A stretch of DNA of 64,000 bases from DASSQJ01 sp963773655 (GCA_963773655.1 CAVZBX010000005.1:678659-742658); one strand, 5' to 3'; numbered from the stretch's first letter, positions 16,084 to 25,300 are shown. Notes: generated by a model not told the origin, from the letters alone. Made by a program: numbers and translations.

Positions 16084-17157
16084 TCACAGGACGTCGCCCA
16101 GCACGACCGGCTCGTTGACCAGCGTGACCCCGAACGCCTCCCGGACGCCGTCGCGCACCTCCCGCGCCAGCGCCAGCACGTCGGCGGCGCGGGCGTCGCC
16201 CCGGTTCGTGACGGCGAGGGTGTGCTTGGTCGACAGGGTCGCCGGACCCGGCATCCCGTAGCCCTTCCCGAACCCGGCCCGCTCGATGAGCCACGCAGCA
16301 CTGGTCTTGACCGCGCCGCCGGCGGACGGGAACCGTGGGGGTGCCGGCGCGTCGGCGCCGAGGCGCCGGGCCACCCGCGACTCCAGCGCGGCGAACTCCT
16401 CGACCGAGAGCACGGGGTTGGTGAAGAAGGAGCCACAGCTCCAGGTGTCGTGGTCCGGTGCGTCCAGCACCATCCCCCGGCGCCGGCGCTGCGCCAGCAC
16501 CGCCTCCCGGGCGTCCCCCAGCGGCACCCGCGTGCCCACCCCCACGCCCAGCTGCGCCGCGAGGTCCGCGTAGGCCACCGGCTGCGACAGCGAGGCGAGG
16601 ACGAGCTGGAACATCACGTCGATGACGACGTACCGGTCGGTCCCCTTGAACAGGGAGTGCCGGTAGGTGAAGCGGCAGTCGAGGTTGGTCATCGTCCGCA
16701 CCCGCTGCTCGGTGCGGTCCCAGACCCGGACCCGGGCGACGGTCTGGGCCACCTCCTGGCCGTAGGCCCCGACGTTCTGGATGGGGGTGGCACCCGTGGA
16801 CCCGGGGATCCCGGACAGGGCCTCGATGCCGGACCACCCCTCCCCCACCGCGCGGGCGACCAGGTCGTCCCACGGCTCGCCCGCTGCCACGACCACGGAC
16901 GCGCCACCGCACGAGTCGGCCGAGTCGACCGTGACCCCCCGGGCGGCGACCTTGACCACCGTGCCGTCGAACCCGGCATCCGGCAGGACGAGGTTCGACC
17001 CACCGCCGAGCACGAGCAGCGGCTCCTCGGCGTCGTCGACCTCACGGACCGCGTCGACCAGCTCCTCGGACGTCTCGGCCACGACCATCCGGGCCGCGGG
17101 ACCGCCGACCCGCATCGTCGTGTGGCCCGCGAGGGGCTCGTCGAACAGCTCCTGCAT
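16084..17157 (-). CDS. murB: UDP-N-acetylenolpyruvoylglucosamine reductase
   Basis: 357 residues from the ATG at 17157, which shares one base with the stop of the upstream dehydratase gene. MurB reduces the enolpyruvyl ether to UDP-N-acetylmuramate with FAD and NADPH in peptidoglycan synthesis. FAD-binding motifs VLGGGSNLVLPD and SGIPGSTGATPIQNVGAYG are clear, as are the catalytic Ser region SCGSFFTNPV and the end motif STKHTLAVTNRG. The gene is part of a compact rpmG, dehydratase, dehydratase, murB run on the minus strand. Confidence 0.96.
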   Translation of the reverse strand: MQELFDEPLAGHTTMRVGGPAARMVVAETSEELVDAVREVDDAEEPLLVLGGGSNLVLPDAGFDGTVVKVAARGVTVDSADSCGGASVVVAAGEPWDDLVARAVGEGWSGIEALSGIPGSTGATPIQNVGAYGQEVAQTVARVRVWDRTEQRVRTMTNLDCRFTYRHSLFKGTDRYVVIDVMFQLVLASLSQPVAYADLAAQLGVGVGTRVPLGDAREAVLAQRRRRGMVLDAPDHDTWSCGSFFTNPVLSVEEFAALESRVARRLGADAPAPPRFPSAGGAVKTSAAWLIERAGFGKGYGMPGPATLSTKHTLAVTNRGDARAADVLALAREVRDGVREAFGVTLVNEPVVLGDVL

Positions 17158-17591
17158 CAGTCGAGGCGCACGACCGCCAGGCAACGGCCGAGCACCTTCT
17201 CGCCGCCGGCCGTCGTCGTGAGCTCCACCGTCACGCGGCCGGTCTCGGCGTCGACCGCCTTGACGACGCCCTCGACCACGATCTCGGCTCCGTCCGCCGG
17301 CACGACCACCGGCTTGGTGAAGCGGGTGCCGTACTCCACGACCCGGCCCGGGTCGCCGGCCCAGTCGGCCACGACCGACCCGGCGGCGCCCATGGTCCAC
17401 ATCCCGTGGGCGATGACGTCGGGCAGCCCGACCGAGCGGGCGAAGCCCTCGTCCTGGTGGATGGGGTTCTGGTCACCCGAGGCGTCCGCGTAGGCGAGGA
17501 GGACCTCGCGGGTGACGGGCACCGTGACCGGGCCGACGGTGTCGCCGACGGAGACGTCGGAGAGCGGGCGGGCCACCACGTCACTCACCAC
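17157..17591 (-). CDS. MaoC-family dehydratase (HadB-like)
   Basis: 144 residues from a GTG at 17591; a second GTG follows at once, so the start is uncertain by one codon. It is a single hot-dog domain with the hydratase-2 motif ASGDQNPIHQDEGFARSVG, holding the catalytic Asp and His, then IAHGMWTMG. In mycobacteria the equivalent pair after rpmG is HadA-HadB, the (3R)-hydroxyacyl-ACP dehydratase of FAS-II mycolate elongation. Whether this host makes mycolates is unknown, so the substrate is left open. It overlaps the preceding dehydratase gene and touches murB. Confidence 0.88.
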   Translation of the reverse strand: MVSDVVARPLSDVSVGDTVGPVTVPVTREVLLAYADASGDQNPIHQDEGFARSVGLPDVIAHGMWTMGAAGSVVADWAGDPGRVVEYGTRFTKPVVVPADGAEIVVEGVVKAVDAETGRVTVELTTTAGGEKVLGRCLAVVRLD

Positions 17592-18027
17592 CCCGGACGA
17601 CGATCGTCGACGTGCAGGTCGCGAGCGCCTCCCCGCCGGGCGTCGACAGCTCGGTGCGGGTCGTGACCATCGAGTGTCCGCCCGCGGAACGGATCGCGTC
17701 GACCGTGAGGGTGCCGAGCACCTCGTCCCCCGCCGTGATCGGCCGGTGGTGGACGAACCGCTGCTCGCCGTGGACGACGCGGCCGTAGTCGATGCCGGCC
17801 TCGGGGTCCGCCACGTAGGCCCGGTCGGCCTGCTGCGCGAACCGCACCGCCATGGTCGGCGGTGCGATGACGTCGGCGTAGCCGGCTGCCCGGGCGGCCT
17901 CGGGGTCGGTGTGGACCGGGTCGCTGGCTCCGACGGCGGCCGCGAACGCGGCGATGAGGTCGGCGTCGACGGCGTGCGGCCCGCTCGGGGGGTACGCGCG
18001 CCCGACGAAGTCTGGGTTCACGGCCAT
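17581..18027 (-). CDS. MaoC N-terminal-type dehydratase (HadA-like)
   Basis: 148 residues from the ATG at 18027; an open extension of 30 residues upstream overlaps the rpmG terminator and is not used. The sequence NPDFVGRAYPPSGPHAVDAD, SDPVHTDPEAARAAGYADVI and APPTMAVRF is that of the FAS1-like, catalytically inactive partner subunit that forms heterodimers with a HadB-like protein. Its last 11 bases overlap the start of that partner. Confidence 0.88.
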   Translation of the reverse strand: MAVNPDFVGRAYPPSGPHAVDADLIAAFAAAVGASDPVHTDPEAARAAGYADVIAPPTMAVRFAQQADRAYVADPEAGIDYGRVVHGEQRFVHHRPITAGDEVLGTLTVDAIRSAGGHSMVTTRTELSTPGGEALATCTSTIVVRGGE

Positions 18028-18103
18028 GGCGCCCACTCTAGGAGACCCCCCGCCCACCGCCGGCCCGGCCGGCCGGGCCGCTCCGCCCGGTTCGGGCACG
18101 CGA

Positions 18104-18136
18104 GAGGCCGCCGGCACCTGGGGTGCGGGCGGCCTC
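18104..18136 (-). terminator. Terminator hairpin after rpmG
   Basis: GAGGCCGCCGGCACC (18104-18118) pairs with GGTGCGGGCGGCCTC (18122-18136) with one mismatch and a 3-base loop, starting 20 bases past the rpmG stop. Confidence 0.6.
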
Positions 18137-18156
18137 GTCGGGCGCTGACGCGGGCG

Positions 18157-18327
18157 TCAGCGGGTCTCGCGGTGCGCGGTGTGCTTCTTGCAGCGCGGGC
18201 AGAACTTCGACAGCTCGAGGCGGTCGGGGTCGTTCCGGCGGTTCTTCTTGGTGATGTAGTTGCGCTCCTTGCACTCCGTGCACGCCAGGGTGATCTTCGG
18301 GCGGACGTCGGCGCTCTTCGTGGCCAC
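18157..18327 (-). CDS. rpmG: 50S ribosomal protein bL33, zinc-binding type
   Basis: 56 residues from a GTG at 18327. L33 sits near the E site of the large subunit. Two Cys pairs (CTECKERN and CPRCKKH) show the zinc-binding C+ form. It lies downstream of tRNA-Met and tRNA-Thr and ahead of the two dehydratase genes, as in mycobacteria. A paralogue without cysteines may exist elsewhere in the genome but is not in this window. Confidence 0.97.
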   Translation of the reverse strand: MATKSADVRPKITLACTECKERNYITKKNRRNDPDRLELSKFCPRCKKHTAHRETR

Positions 18328-18459
18328 GGGGCAACCTGCTCTCGGGAAAACGTCAGTGGATCTCGGGGTGGGCGTCGGCGCGGGGGGCACCCGCGCGCGA
18401 ACGACCGGCACAACACGGTACGCGACCACGGTGTTCCCGTGGAAATCGCGACCGATGCG

Positions 18460-18533
18460 TAGCGGGAGCGGGGCTCGATCCCGCGACCTCACGATTATGA
18501 GTCGTGCGCTCTAACCAGCTGAGCTATCCCGCC
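18460..18533 (-). tRNA. tRNA-Met (anticodon CAT)
   Basis: A 74-base cloverleaf: acceptor GGCGGGA with TCCCGCT (one G-U at the end), D arm AGCTCAGCTGGTTAGAGC, anticodon stem-loop CACGA-CTCATAA-TCGTG and T arm GCGGGATCGAGCCCCGC. The first acceptor pair is present (G-U), which argues for an elongator rather than an initiator tRNA. CCA is not encoded. Confidence 0.95.
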
Positions 18534-18572
18534 TCGGGCCCGGCCGCCCCGGGGGGACCTCGGCCGGGTCAG

Positions 18573-18645
18573 AGCCCCCTGTCGGAATCGAACCGACGAC
18601 CTTTTCCTTACCATGGAAACGCTCTGCCGACTGAGCTAAGGGGGC
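18573..18645 (-). tRNA. tRNA-Thr (anticodon GGT)
   Basis: A 73-base cloverleaf: acceptor GCCCCCT with AGGGGGC, D arm AGCTCAGTCGGCAGAGC, anticodon stem-loop TTTCC-ATGGTAA-GGAAA and T arm GTCGGTTCGATTCCGAC. It precedes tRNA-Met by 39 bases on the same strand. Confidence 0.96.
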
Positions 18646-18695
18646 GGGCGCGAGGGGCGGTGGACCACCCCGAGCGCGACGGCGAGACTACACGG

Positions 18696-19472
18696 TCAGC
18701 GGCGGTCCAGCGAAATCCGGGCGTCGACGAGAGCCGGCCCGTACCAGGTGATCAGCCGCCCCGACACCAGCCGGGTCGGGACGGCCGTGAAGGCCTCGGG
18801 CCCGTCGTCGACGGTGAACTCGTACGGCTCGTCCGGCAGCAGCACGACGTCGGCCACGGCGGGGTCGTCGAGCGCGGTCACGTCGACGGCGGGGTAGCGG
18901 CCCGGCACCCCGCCGGTCACCACCTCGTAGCCCGCGCGGGCGAGCAGGTCGGCGGTGAAGGTCGGCCGGCCCACGACCATCCACGGGTCGCGCCAGACCG
19001 GCACCAGCGCCCGCACCCGAGCCGGCGGCACCGGACCGCACCACGCGCGCTCCGCCTCGAGCAGCCACCCGGGCTCGTCCACCTGCAGGGCCTCGGCGAG
19101 CAGCCGCCGCATCGACCCGACCGCGCCGGGCACCGTCACGATGTCGGTGACCCACACGGCGAGGCCGCGCCCCCGCATCCGGTGCACGTCCAGCTCGCGG
19201 TTCTCCTCCTTGTTCGCGACGACGAGGTCCGGGGCCAGGGCGGCCACGGCGGCCAGGTCCGGGTTCTTGGTGCCACGGACCCGGGCGACCTCGAGGTCGA
19301 CGGGGTGCGTGCACCAGTCGGTGGCGCCGACCAGCCGCTCGGGGCAGGTCGCCGCGAGGGCCTCGGTGAGCGACGGGACGAGGGAGACCACGCGCCGCGC
19401 CGGACCGGCGAGGGGCACCGGCGCGCCGAGGTCGTCGAGCAGCGCAGCCGTGCCCGCCCCCGCACGAGCCAC
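18696..19472 (-). CDS. BtuF/FecB-like helical-backbone metal receptor (no signal peptide)
   Basis: 258 residues from a GTG two bases after the stop of the SDR gene. It has the class III substrate-binding fold: an N-terminal VVSLVPSLTEALAATCPERL, then LVGATDWCTHP, RVRGTKNPDLAAVAALAPDL, a long connecting helix and a C-terminal lobe (DVVLLPDEPYEFTVDD). These proteins bind cobalamin or siderophore-type ligands. There is no signal peptide or lipobox, so it is either cytoplasmic or mis-started; family members without export signals are common in actinobacteria. No ABC permease is adjacent. Coupling to an SDR gene is unexplained. Confidence 0.8.
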   Translation of the reverse strand: MARAGAGTAALLDDLGAPVPLAGPARRVVSLVPSLTEALAATCPERLVGATDWCTHPVDLEVARVRGTKNPDLAAVAALAPDLVVANKEENRELDVHRMRGRGLAVWVTDIVTVPGAVGSMRRLLAEALQVDEPGWLLEAERAWCGPVPPARVRALVPVWRDPWMVVGRPTFTADLLARAGYEVVTGGVPGRYPAVDVTALDDPAVADVVLLPDEPYEFTVDDGPEAFTAVPTRLVSGRLITWYGPALVDARISLDRR

Positions 19473-19474
19473 GG

Positions 19475-20236
19475 TCAGCGGGGCCCCATCCGGAGCGCAC
19501 CGTCCATCCGGATGACCTCGCCGTTCAGGTAGTCGTGGTCGACGATCGCCACGGCGAGGCCGGCGTACTCCTCGGGTCGGGCGAGCCGCTTGGGGAACGG
19601 CACCCCGGCGGCCAGGCCCGCACGGAACTCGTCGGAGACGGTGGCGAGCATCGGGGTCTCGACGATGCCGGGGGCGATCGTGACGACCCGGATGCCGTAC
19701 TGCGCCAGGTCGCGGGCGGCGGGGAGGGTGAGCCCGACGATGCCGCCCTTGGACGAGGCGTACGCCGCCTGGCCGACCTGGCCGTCGAACGCCGCGATGC
19801 TCGCGGTGTTGACGACGACGCCCCGCTGCCCGTCCTCGAGCGGCTCGGTGTCGGCCATCGCCTCGGCGGCGACCGCCAGCACGAGGAAGGTGCCGACGAG
19901 GTTGACCTCGATGACCTGCCGGTAGAGGGAGATGTCGTGCACGCCCTGCTTGCCGAGGATCCTCGCGCTCCACCCGACCCCGGCGCAGTTGACGACGACC
20001 CGCAACGGCCGGTCCTCGTCGTCGGCGGCCCGGGCGACCGCGGCGCGCACCTGCTGCTCGTCGGTGACGTCGGTGGGCTGGTAGTGGACCCCGGTGACCT
20101 CGGGCCCCTTCTCGCAGGCCGCGGGCAGGTCGACGGCGATGACTCGGGCGCCGCGGGCGGCGAGGGCGGCGGCCGTGGCCGCGCCGAGCCCGGAGGCGCC
20201 ACCGGTGACGAGGGCGGTGGTGTCGGCGATCTGCAT
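19475..20236 (-). CDS. SDR-family dehydrogenase (type II 3-hydroxyacyl-CoA dehydrogenase-like)
   Basis: 253 residues from the ATG at 20236; an ATG three codons earlier is also possible. It has the Rossmann nucleotide motif TGGASGLG at about residues 11-18, NCAG in the middle, and the catalytic Ser-Tyr-Lys set (NTASIAAF, YASSKGGIVGL). The C-terminal VTIAPGIVETPMLATV and LNGEVIRMDGALRM fit the HSD10 branch, which oxidises 3-hydroxyacyl-CoAs with NAD+. The Asp at the end of the second strand (IAVDL) favours NAD over NADP. Confidence 0.88.
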   Translation of the reverse strand: MQIADTTALVTGGASGLGAATAAALAARGARVIAVDLPAACEKGPEVTGVHYQPTDVTDEQQVRAAVARAADDEDRPLRVVVNCAGVGWSARILGKQGVHDISLYRQVIEVNLVGTFLVLAVAAEAMADTEPLEDGQRGVVVNTASIAAFDGQVGQAAYASSKGGIVGLTLPAARDLAQYGIRVVTIAPGIVETPMLATVSDEFRAGLAAGVPFPKRLARPEEYAGLAVAIVDHDYLNGEVIRMDGALRMGPR

Positions 20237-20391
20237 GACCGTCATCCTGCCACCCACGTGCGCCTGGCCCGACCGGGTCATTGACCGCGCCGCCGGCGAG
20301 GAGTTGCATGGCGCGGTCGGGCACCTGCCCGTCGACAACCGGAGGCGGCCGCTCTGGTGCGGCCTCCCTCCCAGGAGGAAGAGGTGGTGCG

Positions 20392-20691
20392 ATGAGGAGA
20401 CTGGTTGCAGGGGCCGCTCTCACCGCGGCGTTCGTGCTCGGGTCGTCGGTTCCGGCGTTCGCGGGCGAGCGCGGCGGCAACGGCGCGGCGGTGCCGGGAG
20501 CGGACAACGCGATGTCGCTGTGCGCCTACTCGGGCCTGGACGACATGGACTTCGAGTCCGACGTCGTCCCCGGTGTGACGCAGAACTTCGGTCAGCTCGT
20601 CAGGATGCTCGGTCCCCTCGGTGGCGCCGACTCCGTGCTGACGCCGTTCGGCGAGGAGGGCTGCAACGCCCACCTCTACCCCAGCAAGTAG
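20392..20691 (+). CDS. Small secreted protein of unknown function
   Basis: 99 residues from the ATG at 20392; AGGAGG-type purines lie about 15-20 bases upstream. Residues 1-24 are a signal peptide (RRLVAGAALTAAFVLGSSVP) with likely cleavage after AFA. The mature peptide of about 75 residues has two cysteines (MSLCAYSG, EGCNAHLY), many acidic residues (GLDDMDFESDVVPG) and no recognised domain. It is a single gene followed by its own terminator. Confidence 0.75.
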   Translation: MRRLVAGAALTAAFVLGSSVPAFAGERGGNGAAVPGADNAMSLCAYSGLDDMDFESDVVPGVTQNFGQLVRMLGPLGGADSVLTPFGEEGCNAHLYPSK

Positions 20692-20722
20692 GCGACGCGG
20701 GACACCGGTTTCCACCGGCACC

Positions 20723-20758
20723 GAGAGGGTCCGTCCACCCGGGTGGGCGGACCCTCTC
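20723..20758 (+). terminator. Terminator after the small secreted-protein gene
   Basis: An 18-bp stem (20723-20740 with 20741-20758) in which all positions pair if one G-U is allowed. It starts 32 bases after the stop at 20691. Confidence 0.75.
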
Positions 20759-20777
20759 ACCGTCCTCACGGCCACCG

Positions 20778-20832
20778 GACGTCGCGCCGTACCGGCCGCC
20801 GACCTCGACGCAGGCCCCGGTCGCCTGTGGCC
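20778..20832. repeat. Degenerate copy of the icmF 3' end
   Basis: By hand alignment this segment matches 22386-22440, the last codons of icmF, at about 45 of 55 positions with one gap. Read on the minus strand it encodes EVGG(R)Y-like residues corresponding to FFEVGGQY at the mutase C-terminus, but without a stop codon. Together with the true icmF end it forms a direct repeat that brackets the endonuclease IV and GNAT genes. Confidence 0.55.
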
Positions 20833-20869
20833 CGGCACGGTCGTCGGCGGGCGGCCGTACCGTGGGCGC

Positions 20870-21664
20870 ATGGAGCTGCGCATCGGTGGACACGTCGACC
20901 AGGAGGACCCGGTCGGGGAGGCCGCCGCTCGAGGGGCGGGCCTGAGCCAGATCTTCCTCGGCGACCCCCAGAGCTACACGGGCCCGGTGGTCCGGTACGA
21001 GGGTGGGGCCGCGGCCCTCAAGGCGGCGGCGGGGGCCGCGGACGTCCACCTGTACGTCCACGCGCCGTACCCCATCAACGTCGCCTCGACGAACAACCGG
21101 ATCCGCATCCCCGGCCGCAAGCTGCTCCAGCAGCACCTCACCGCGGCGGCGGCGGTGGGGGCCAGGGGCGTCGTGGTCCACGGCGGGCACCTGGGCGTCG
21201 ACGAGGACGCCGACGTCGGGTTCGACAACTGGCGCAAGTGCGTCGACGGTCTCGACCTGTCGGTGCCCCTCCTCATCGAGAACACGGCCGGTGGAGACAA
21301 CGCCATGGCCCGGCGGCTCGAAGCCATCGAGCGGCTGTGGGAGGCGATCGGTCGGGCCGAGGGCGGCGACACCGTCGGCTTCTGCCTCGACACCTGCCAC
21401 GCCCACGCCGGCGGCGCCGACCTCGGAAGCGTCGTCGACACGGTGCGCGCGATCACCGGGCGCATCGACCTGGTCCACTGCAACGACAGCCGCGACGAGT
21501 TCGACTCCGGCGCTGACCGGCACACCAACCTCGGGTCGGGCCGCATCGACGGTGCCGATCTCGCCGACGTCGTCCGGGCCGCCGGGGCGCCCGTCGTCGT
21601 CGAGACCCCGGGCGGTGCCGACGGCCAGTCCGCCGACATCGCCTGGCTGCGCGAGCGCCTCTGA
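20870..21664 (+). CDS. nfo: Deoxyribonuclease IV (AP endonuclease family 2)
   Basis: 264 residues from the ATG at 20870. It should cut the DNA backbone 5' of abasic sites during base-excision repair, using three zinc ions. Metal-binding positions are visible: GGHVDQEDP, YVHAPYPINVAS, VVHGGHLG, LIENTAGG (Glu), CLDTCHAHAGG (Asp and His), HCNDSRDEFDSGADRHTNLG and VVVETPGG (Glu). It is a little shorter than the 280-residue E. coli enzyme but has all zinc ligand motifs. A GNAT gene follows 38 bases later. Confidence 0.92.
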   Translation: MELRIGGHVDQEDPVGEAAARGAGLSQIFLGDPQSYTGPVVRYEGGAAALKAAAGAADVHLYVHAPYPINVASTNNRIRIPGRKLLQQHLTAAAAVGARGVVVHGGHLGVDEDADVGFDNWRKCVDGLDLSVPLLIENTAGGDNAMARRLEAIERLWEAIGRAEGGDTVGFCLDTCHAHAGGADLGSVVDTVRAITGRIDLVHCNDSRDEFDSGADRHTNLGSGRIDGADLADVVRAAGAPVVVETPGGADGQSADIAWLRERL

Positions 21665-21702
21665 CGACCCTGCGGGCATCCCGCCAGGACTAGGGTCGTC
21701 GG

Positions 21703-22296
21703 GTGCCCGGATTCAGCTGGCGACCGGCCAACGACGCGACGACGCAGGACGTCGGGGCGGTGTTCGACTCCGGAGGCGCACGGAAGTGCCGGTGCCAGGC
21801 CCTGAAGGTCCCGGGCTGGATCTGGCGCGACACCACGCAGGAGCAGCGCGACGCCGCACTGCTGGAGCAGACCGGCTGCGGCACCGACGGACCCACCTCC
21901 GGGCTGATCGGGTACGTCGACGGCGAGCCGGCCGGCTGGGTCGCGGTCGAGCCGCGGGAGAACTACCCGAGGATCTGGGCCCGGCAGAAGTCGTGGATGC
22001 GGATGGACCCCGAGCTCGAGGGCGTCTGGTCGGTCACCTGCTTCGTCGTGCGCAAGGGCTTCCGTCGCCAGGGGCTGACGTACGAGCTGGCCGCCGCCAC
22101 CGTCGACTACGGCGCCCAGGTCGGTGCCCGGGTCCTGGAGGGCTACCCCACCGAGCCGCCGCCCGGGAAGACCGTGATCTGGGACGAGGCGTCGGTGGGC
22201 CTGGTGCAGGTCTTCCTCGAGGCGGGCTACGAGGTGGTGGCGTCGCCCACCCTGCGCCGCAGGGTCGTGCGTCACCGGTTCGGCGAGTCGTCCTGA
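21703..22296 (+). CDS. GNAT-family N-acetyltransferase
   Basis: 197 residues from a GTG at 21703. The acetyl-CoA-binding strand-loop-helix VWSVTCFVVRKGFRRQGLTY is a good GNAT motif A (R-x-x-G-L). The N-terminal part has an unusual Cys-rich patch (GGARKCRCQALKVPGW) seen in a group of actinobacterial acetyltransferases of unknown substrate. The C-terminal GYEVVASPTLRRRVVRHRF is basic. It is convergent with icmF, 86 bases away. Confidence 0.85.
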   Translation: MPGFSWRPANDATTQDVGAVFDSGGARKCRCQALKVPGWIWRDTTQEQRDAALLEQTGCGTDGPTSGLIGYVDGEPAGWVAVEPRENYPRIWARQKSWMRMDPELEGVWSVTCFVVRKGFRRQGLTYELAAATVDYGAQVGARVLEGYPTEPPPGKTVIWDEASVGLVQVFLEAGYEVVASPTLRRRVVRHRFGESS

Positions 22297-22382
22297 CGGT
22301 CGGGTCCGTGGACCCGGGCAGCGGCACGACGTGACGACCGTCGGGAGAGGTCGTCCGGCCGGTGGTCGTCGTGCCTGGCGCG

Positions 22383-25300
22383 TCAGACGTTGCGCCGGTA
22401 CTGGCCACCGACCTCGAAGAAGGCCTCGGTCACCTGCTGCAGCGAGCAGACGCGTGCCGCGTCCACGAGCACCGCGAAGACGTTCTCGCCGCTCGTCGCA
22501 GCGTGCTTGAGCCGCGTCAGCGCCTCCTGCGCCTCCTCCCGGTGTGCCTCCCGGAAGGCCTCGACCCGGGCGAGCTGGCTCTCCTTCTCCGCCTCCGTGG
22601 CTCGGGCCAGCTCGACCTCGTGCGGCGAGACCTCGGCGTCCGGCCGCACGAAGGTGTTGACGCCGACGATGGGCAACGAGCCGTCGTGCTTACGGTGCTC
22701 GTAGAGCAGCGACTCGTCCTGGATCCGGCCGCGCTGGTAGCCGGTCTCCATCGCGCCGAGCACGCCCCCGCGCTCGGAGATCCGGTCGAACTCCGCGAGC
22801 ACCGCCTCCTCGACGAGGTCGGTGAGCTCGTCGACGACGAACGAGCCCTGCAGCGGGTTCTCGTTCATCGCCAGTCCCCACTCCTTGCCGATGACCAGCT
22901 GGATGGCGAGCGCGCGCCGCACCGACTCCGACGACGGGGTCGTCACCGCCTCGTCGTAGGCGTTGGTGTGGAGGCTGTTGGCGTTGTCGTACACCGCGCA
23001 CAGTGCCTGCAGCGTCGTGCGGATGTCGTTGAACGCCATCTCCTGCGCGTGCAGGGACCGGCCCGAGGTCTGCACGTGGTACTTCAGCTTCTGGCTGCGC
23101 TCGTTGGCGCCGTACTTCTCTCGCATCGCCACCGCCCAGATCCGCCGCGCCACCCGGCCGATGACGGTGTACTCCGGGTCCATCCCGTTGGAGAAGAAGA
23201 AGGACAGGTTGGGGGCGAAGTCGTCGATGTCCATCCCCCGCGCGAGGTAGGCCTCGACGTAGGTGAACCCGTTGGCCAGGGTGAAGGCGAGCTGGCTGAT
23301 CGGGTTCGCCCCCGCCTCGGCGATGTGGTAGCCGCTGATCGACACCGAGTAGAAGTTGCGGACCCCGTTCTCGATGAACCACTCCTGGATGTCGGCCATC
23401 ATCCGCAGGCTGAACTCGGTGGAGAACAAGCAGGTGTTCTGGCCCTGGTCCTCCTTGAGGATGTCGGCCTGCACGGTGCCGCGGACGGTTGCCAGCGCGG
23501 TGGCGCGGATGCGGTGACGCTCGGCCTCGTCCGGCTGGTGGCCGTGCTCGGCGGCCCACTTCTCGACCTCGCGCTCCATCACCGTGTTGAGGAAGAAGGC
23601 GAGCACCGTGGGGGCCGGACCGTTGATCGTCATCGAGACGCTCGTGGTCGGCGCGGTGAGGTCGAAGCCGTCGTAGAGCGCCATCATGTCGTCGACCGTG
23701 GCGACGGAGACCCCCGAGGTGCCGACCTTGCCGTAGACGTCCGGGCGGCGGTCCGGGTCGCGGCCGTAGAGCGTCACCGAGTCGAACGCCGTGGAGAGCC
23801 GGGTCGCCGGCTGGCCCTCCGAGAGGAGTGTGAAGCGCCGGTTGGTGCGGAACGGGTCGCCCTCTCCCGCGAACATCCGGGCCGGGTCCTCGGTGTCCCG
23901 CTTGAAGGGGAAGACCCCGGCGGTGAACGGGAAGTGCCCGGGCAGGTTCTCGCGGCGCAGGAACGACAGGAGGTCACCGTCGTCGGAGTACCGCGGCAGC
24001 GACACGCGGCGGATGCGGCTGCCGGACAGCGACTCGCGCACGAGCCGGGTGTGCAGCTCCTTGTCGCGGACGGTGACGACCTGCTCCTCGCCCGAGTAGG
24101 CCTCGACGGTCGAGGACCACCCGGCGAGCTGCCGGGATGCCTCGAGCGGCAGGTCGTCGCGGGCCGCCTCCAGGAGCGCGTCGACGTCGGCGTGGTCCTT
24201 CCCGGCGTGCTCGAGGGCGTCGCGGACCTCGGCCAGGTGCTGCACCCGGCGGGCGGCGTCCGCCCAGCGCCCGGTGTCCTCGTGGTAGCCGCGCACCGTC
24301 TCGGCGATCTCGGAGAGGTAGCGGGTGCGCTGCGGGGGCACCACCTGGCGCAGGGTGGTGGAGTGCCGGACGTCGACCGGCGTCAGGGTGCCCTCGCCCA
24401 CCGGCAGCCCGGCCTCGCCGAGCAGCCCCCGCAGGTGCTGGTACAGCGCGGTGACGCCGTCGTCGTCGAAAGTGGCGGCCGAGGTGCCGAAGACCGGCAT
24501 CTCCTCGGGGCGCGCACCGAACGCCTCCCGGTTGCGCACCAGCTGGCGCCCGACGTCGCGCAGCGCGTCCATGGCGCCGCGCCGCTCGAACTTGTTGATC
24601 GCGACGACGTCGGCGAAGTCGAGCATGTCGATCTTCTCGAGCTGGCTCGCGGCGCCGAACTCCGGCGTCATCACGTAGAGGTTGACGTCCGCGTGGCCGG
24701 TGATGGCGGCGTCCCCCTGACCGATGCCGGGCGTCTCGACGACGACCAGGTCGAACGCGGCCGCGCGCAGGATCGTCAAGACGTCCTCGAGCGCGGCGGG
24801 CACCTCGTGGCCGCCGCGGGTGGCGAGCGAGCGGTAGTAGACGCGGTCCCCGTCGAGGCTGTTCATCCGGATCCGGTCGCCGAGCAGGGCCCCGCCGCCC
24901 TTGCGCCGGGTGGGGTCGATCGCGACGCAGGCGACGCGGAGCTTGTCCTGCTGGTCCACGCGCAGCCGGCGGACGAGCTCGTCGGTGAGGCTGGACTTGC
25001 CGGACCCGCCGGTGCCGGTGATGCCGAGGACGGGTGCGTGGTGCGCCTCGGCGGCGCGCCGGAGCTCGGCACGCATCGCGTCGTCGAGGTGGCCGGTCTC
25101 GGCGGCGGTGATCGCCCGGGCGATGGCGGCGCGGTCCCCGGAGAGGACGGCCTCGACCGTCGTCGGGTGCGCCTGCCAGAGGTCGGTGTCGCAGGCTCGG
25201 ATGACCTGGTTGACCATCCCGGGCAGCCCGAGGCGCTGGCCGTCCTCCGGGCTGAAGATCGTGACGCCGGCCTCGCGCAGCCGCTCGATCTCGGCCGGCA

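Noticed and set aside
20870..22296. Mobile element inserted at the icmF 3' end
   Set aside because: The direct repeat is suggestive, but endonuclease IV and GNAT are ordinary chromosomal genes and no transposase or integrase is present; kept only as a finding.
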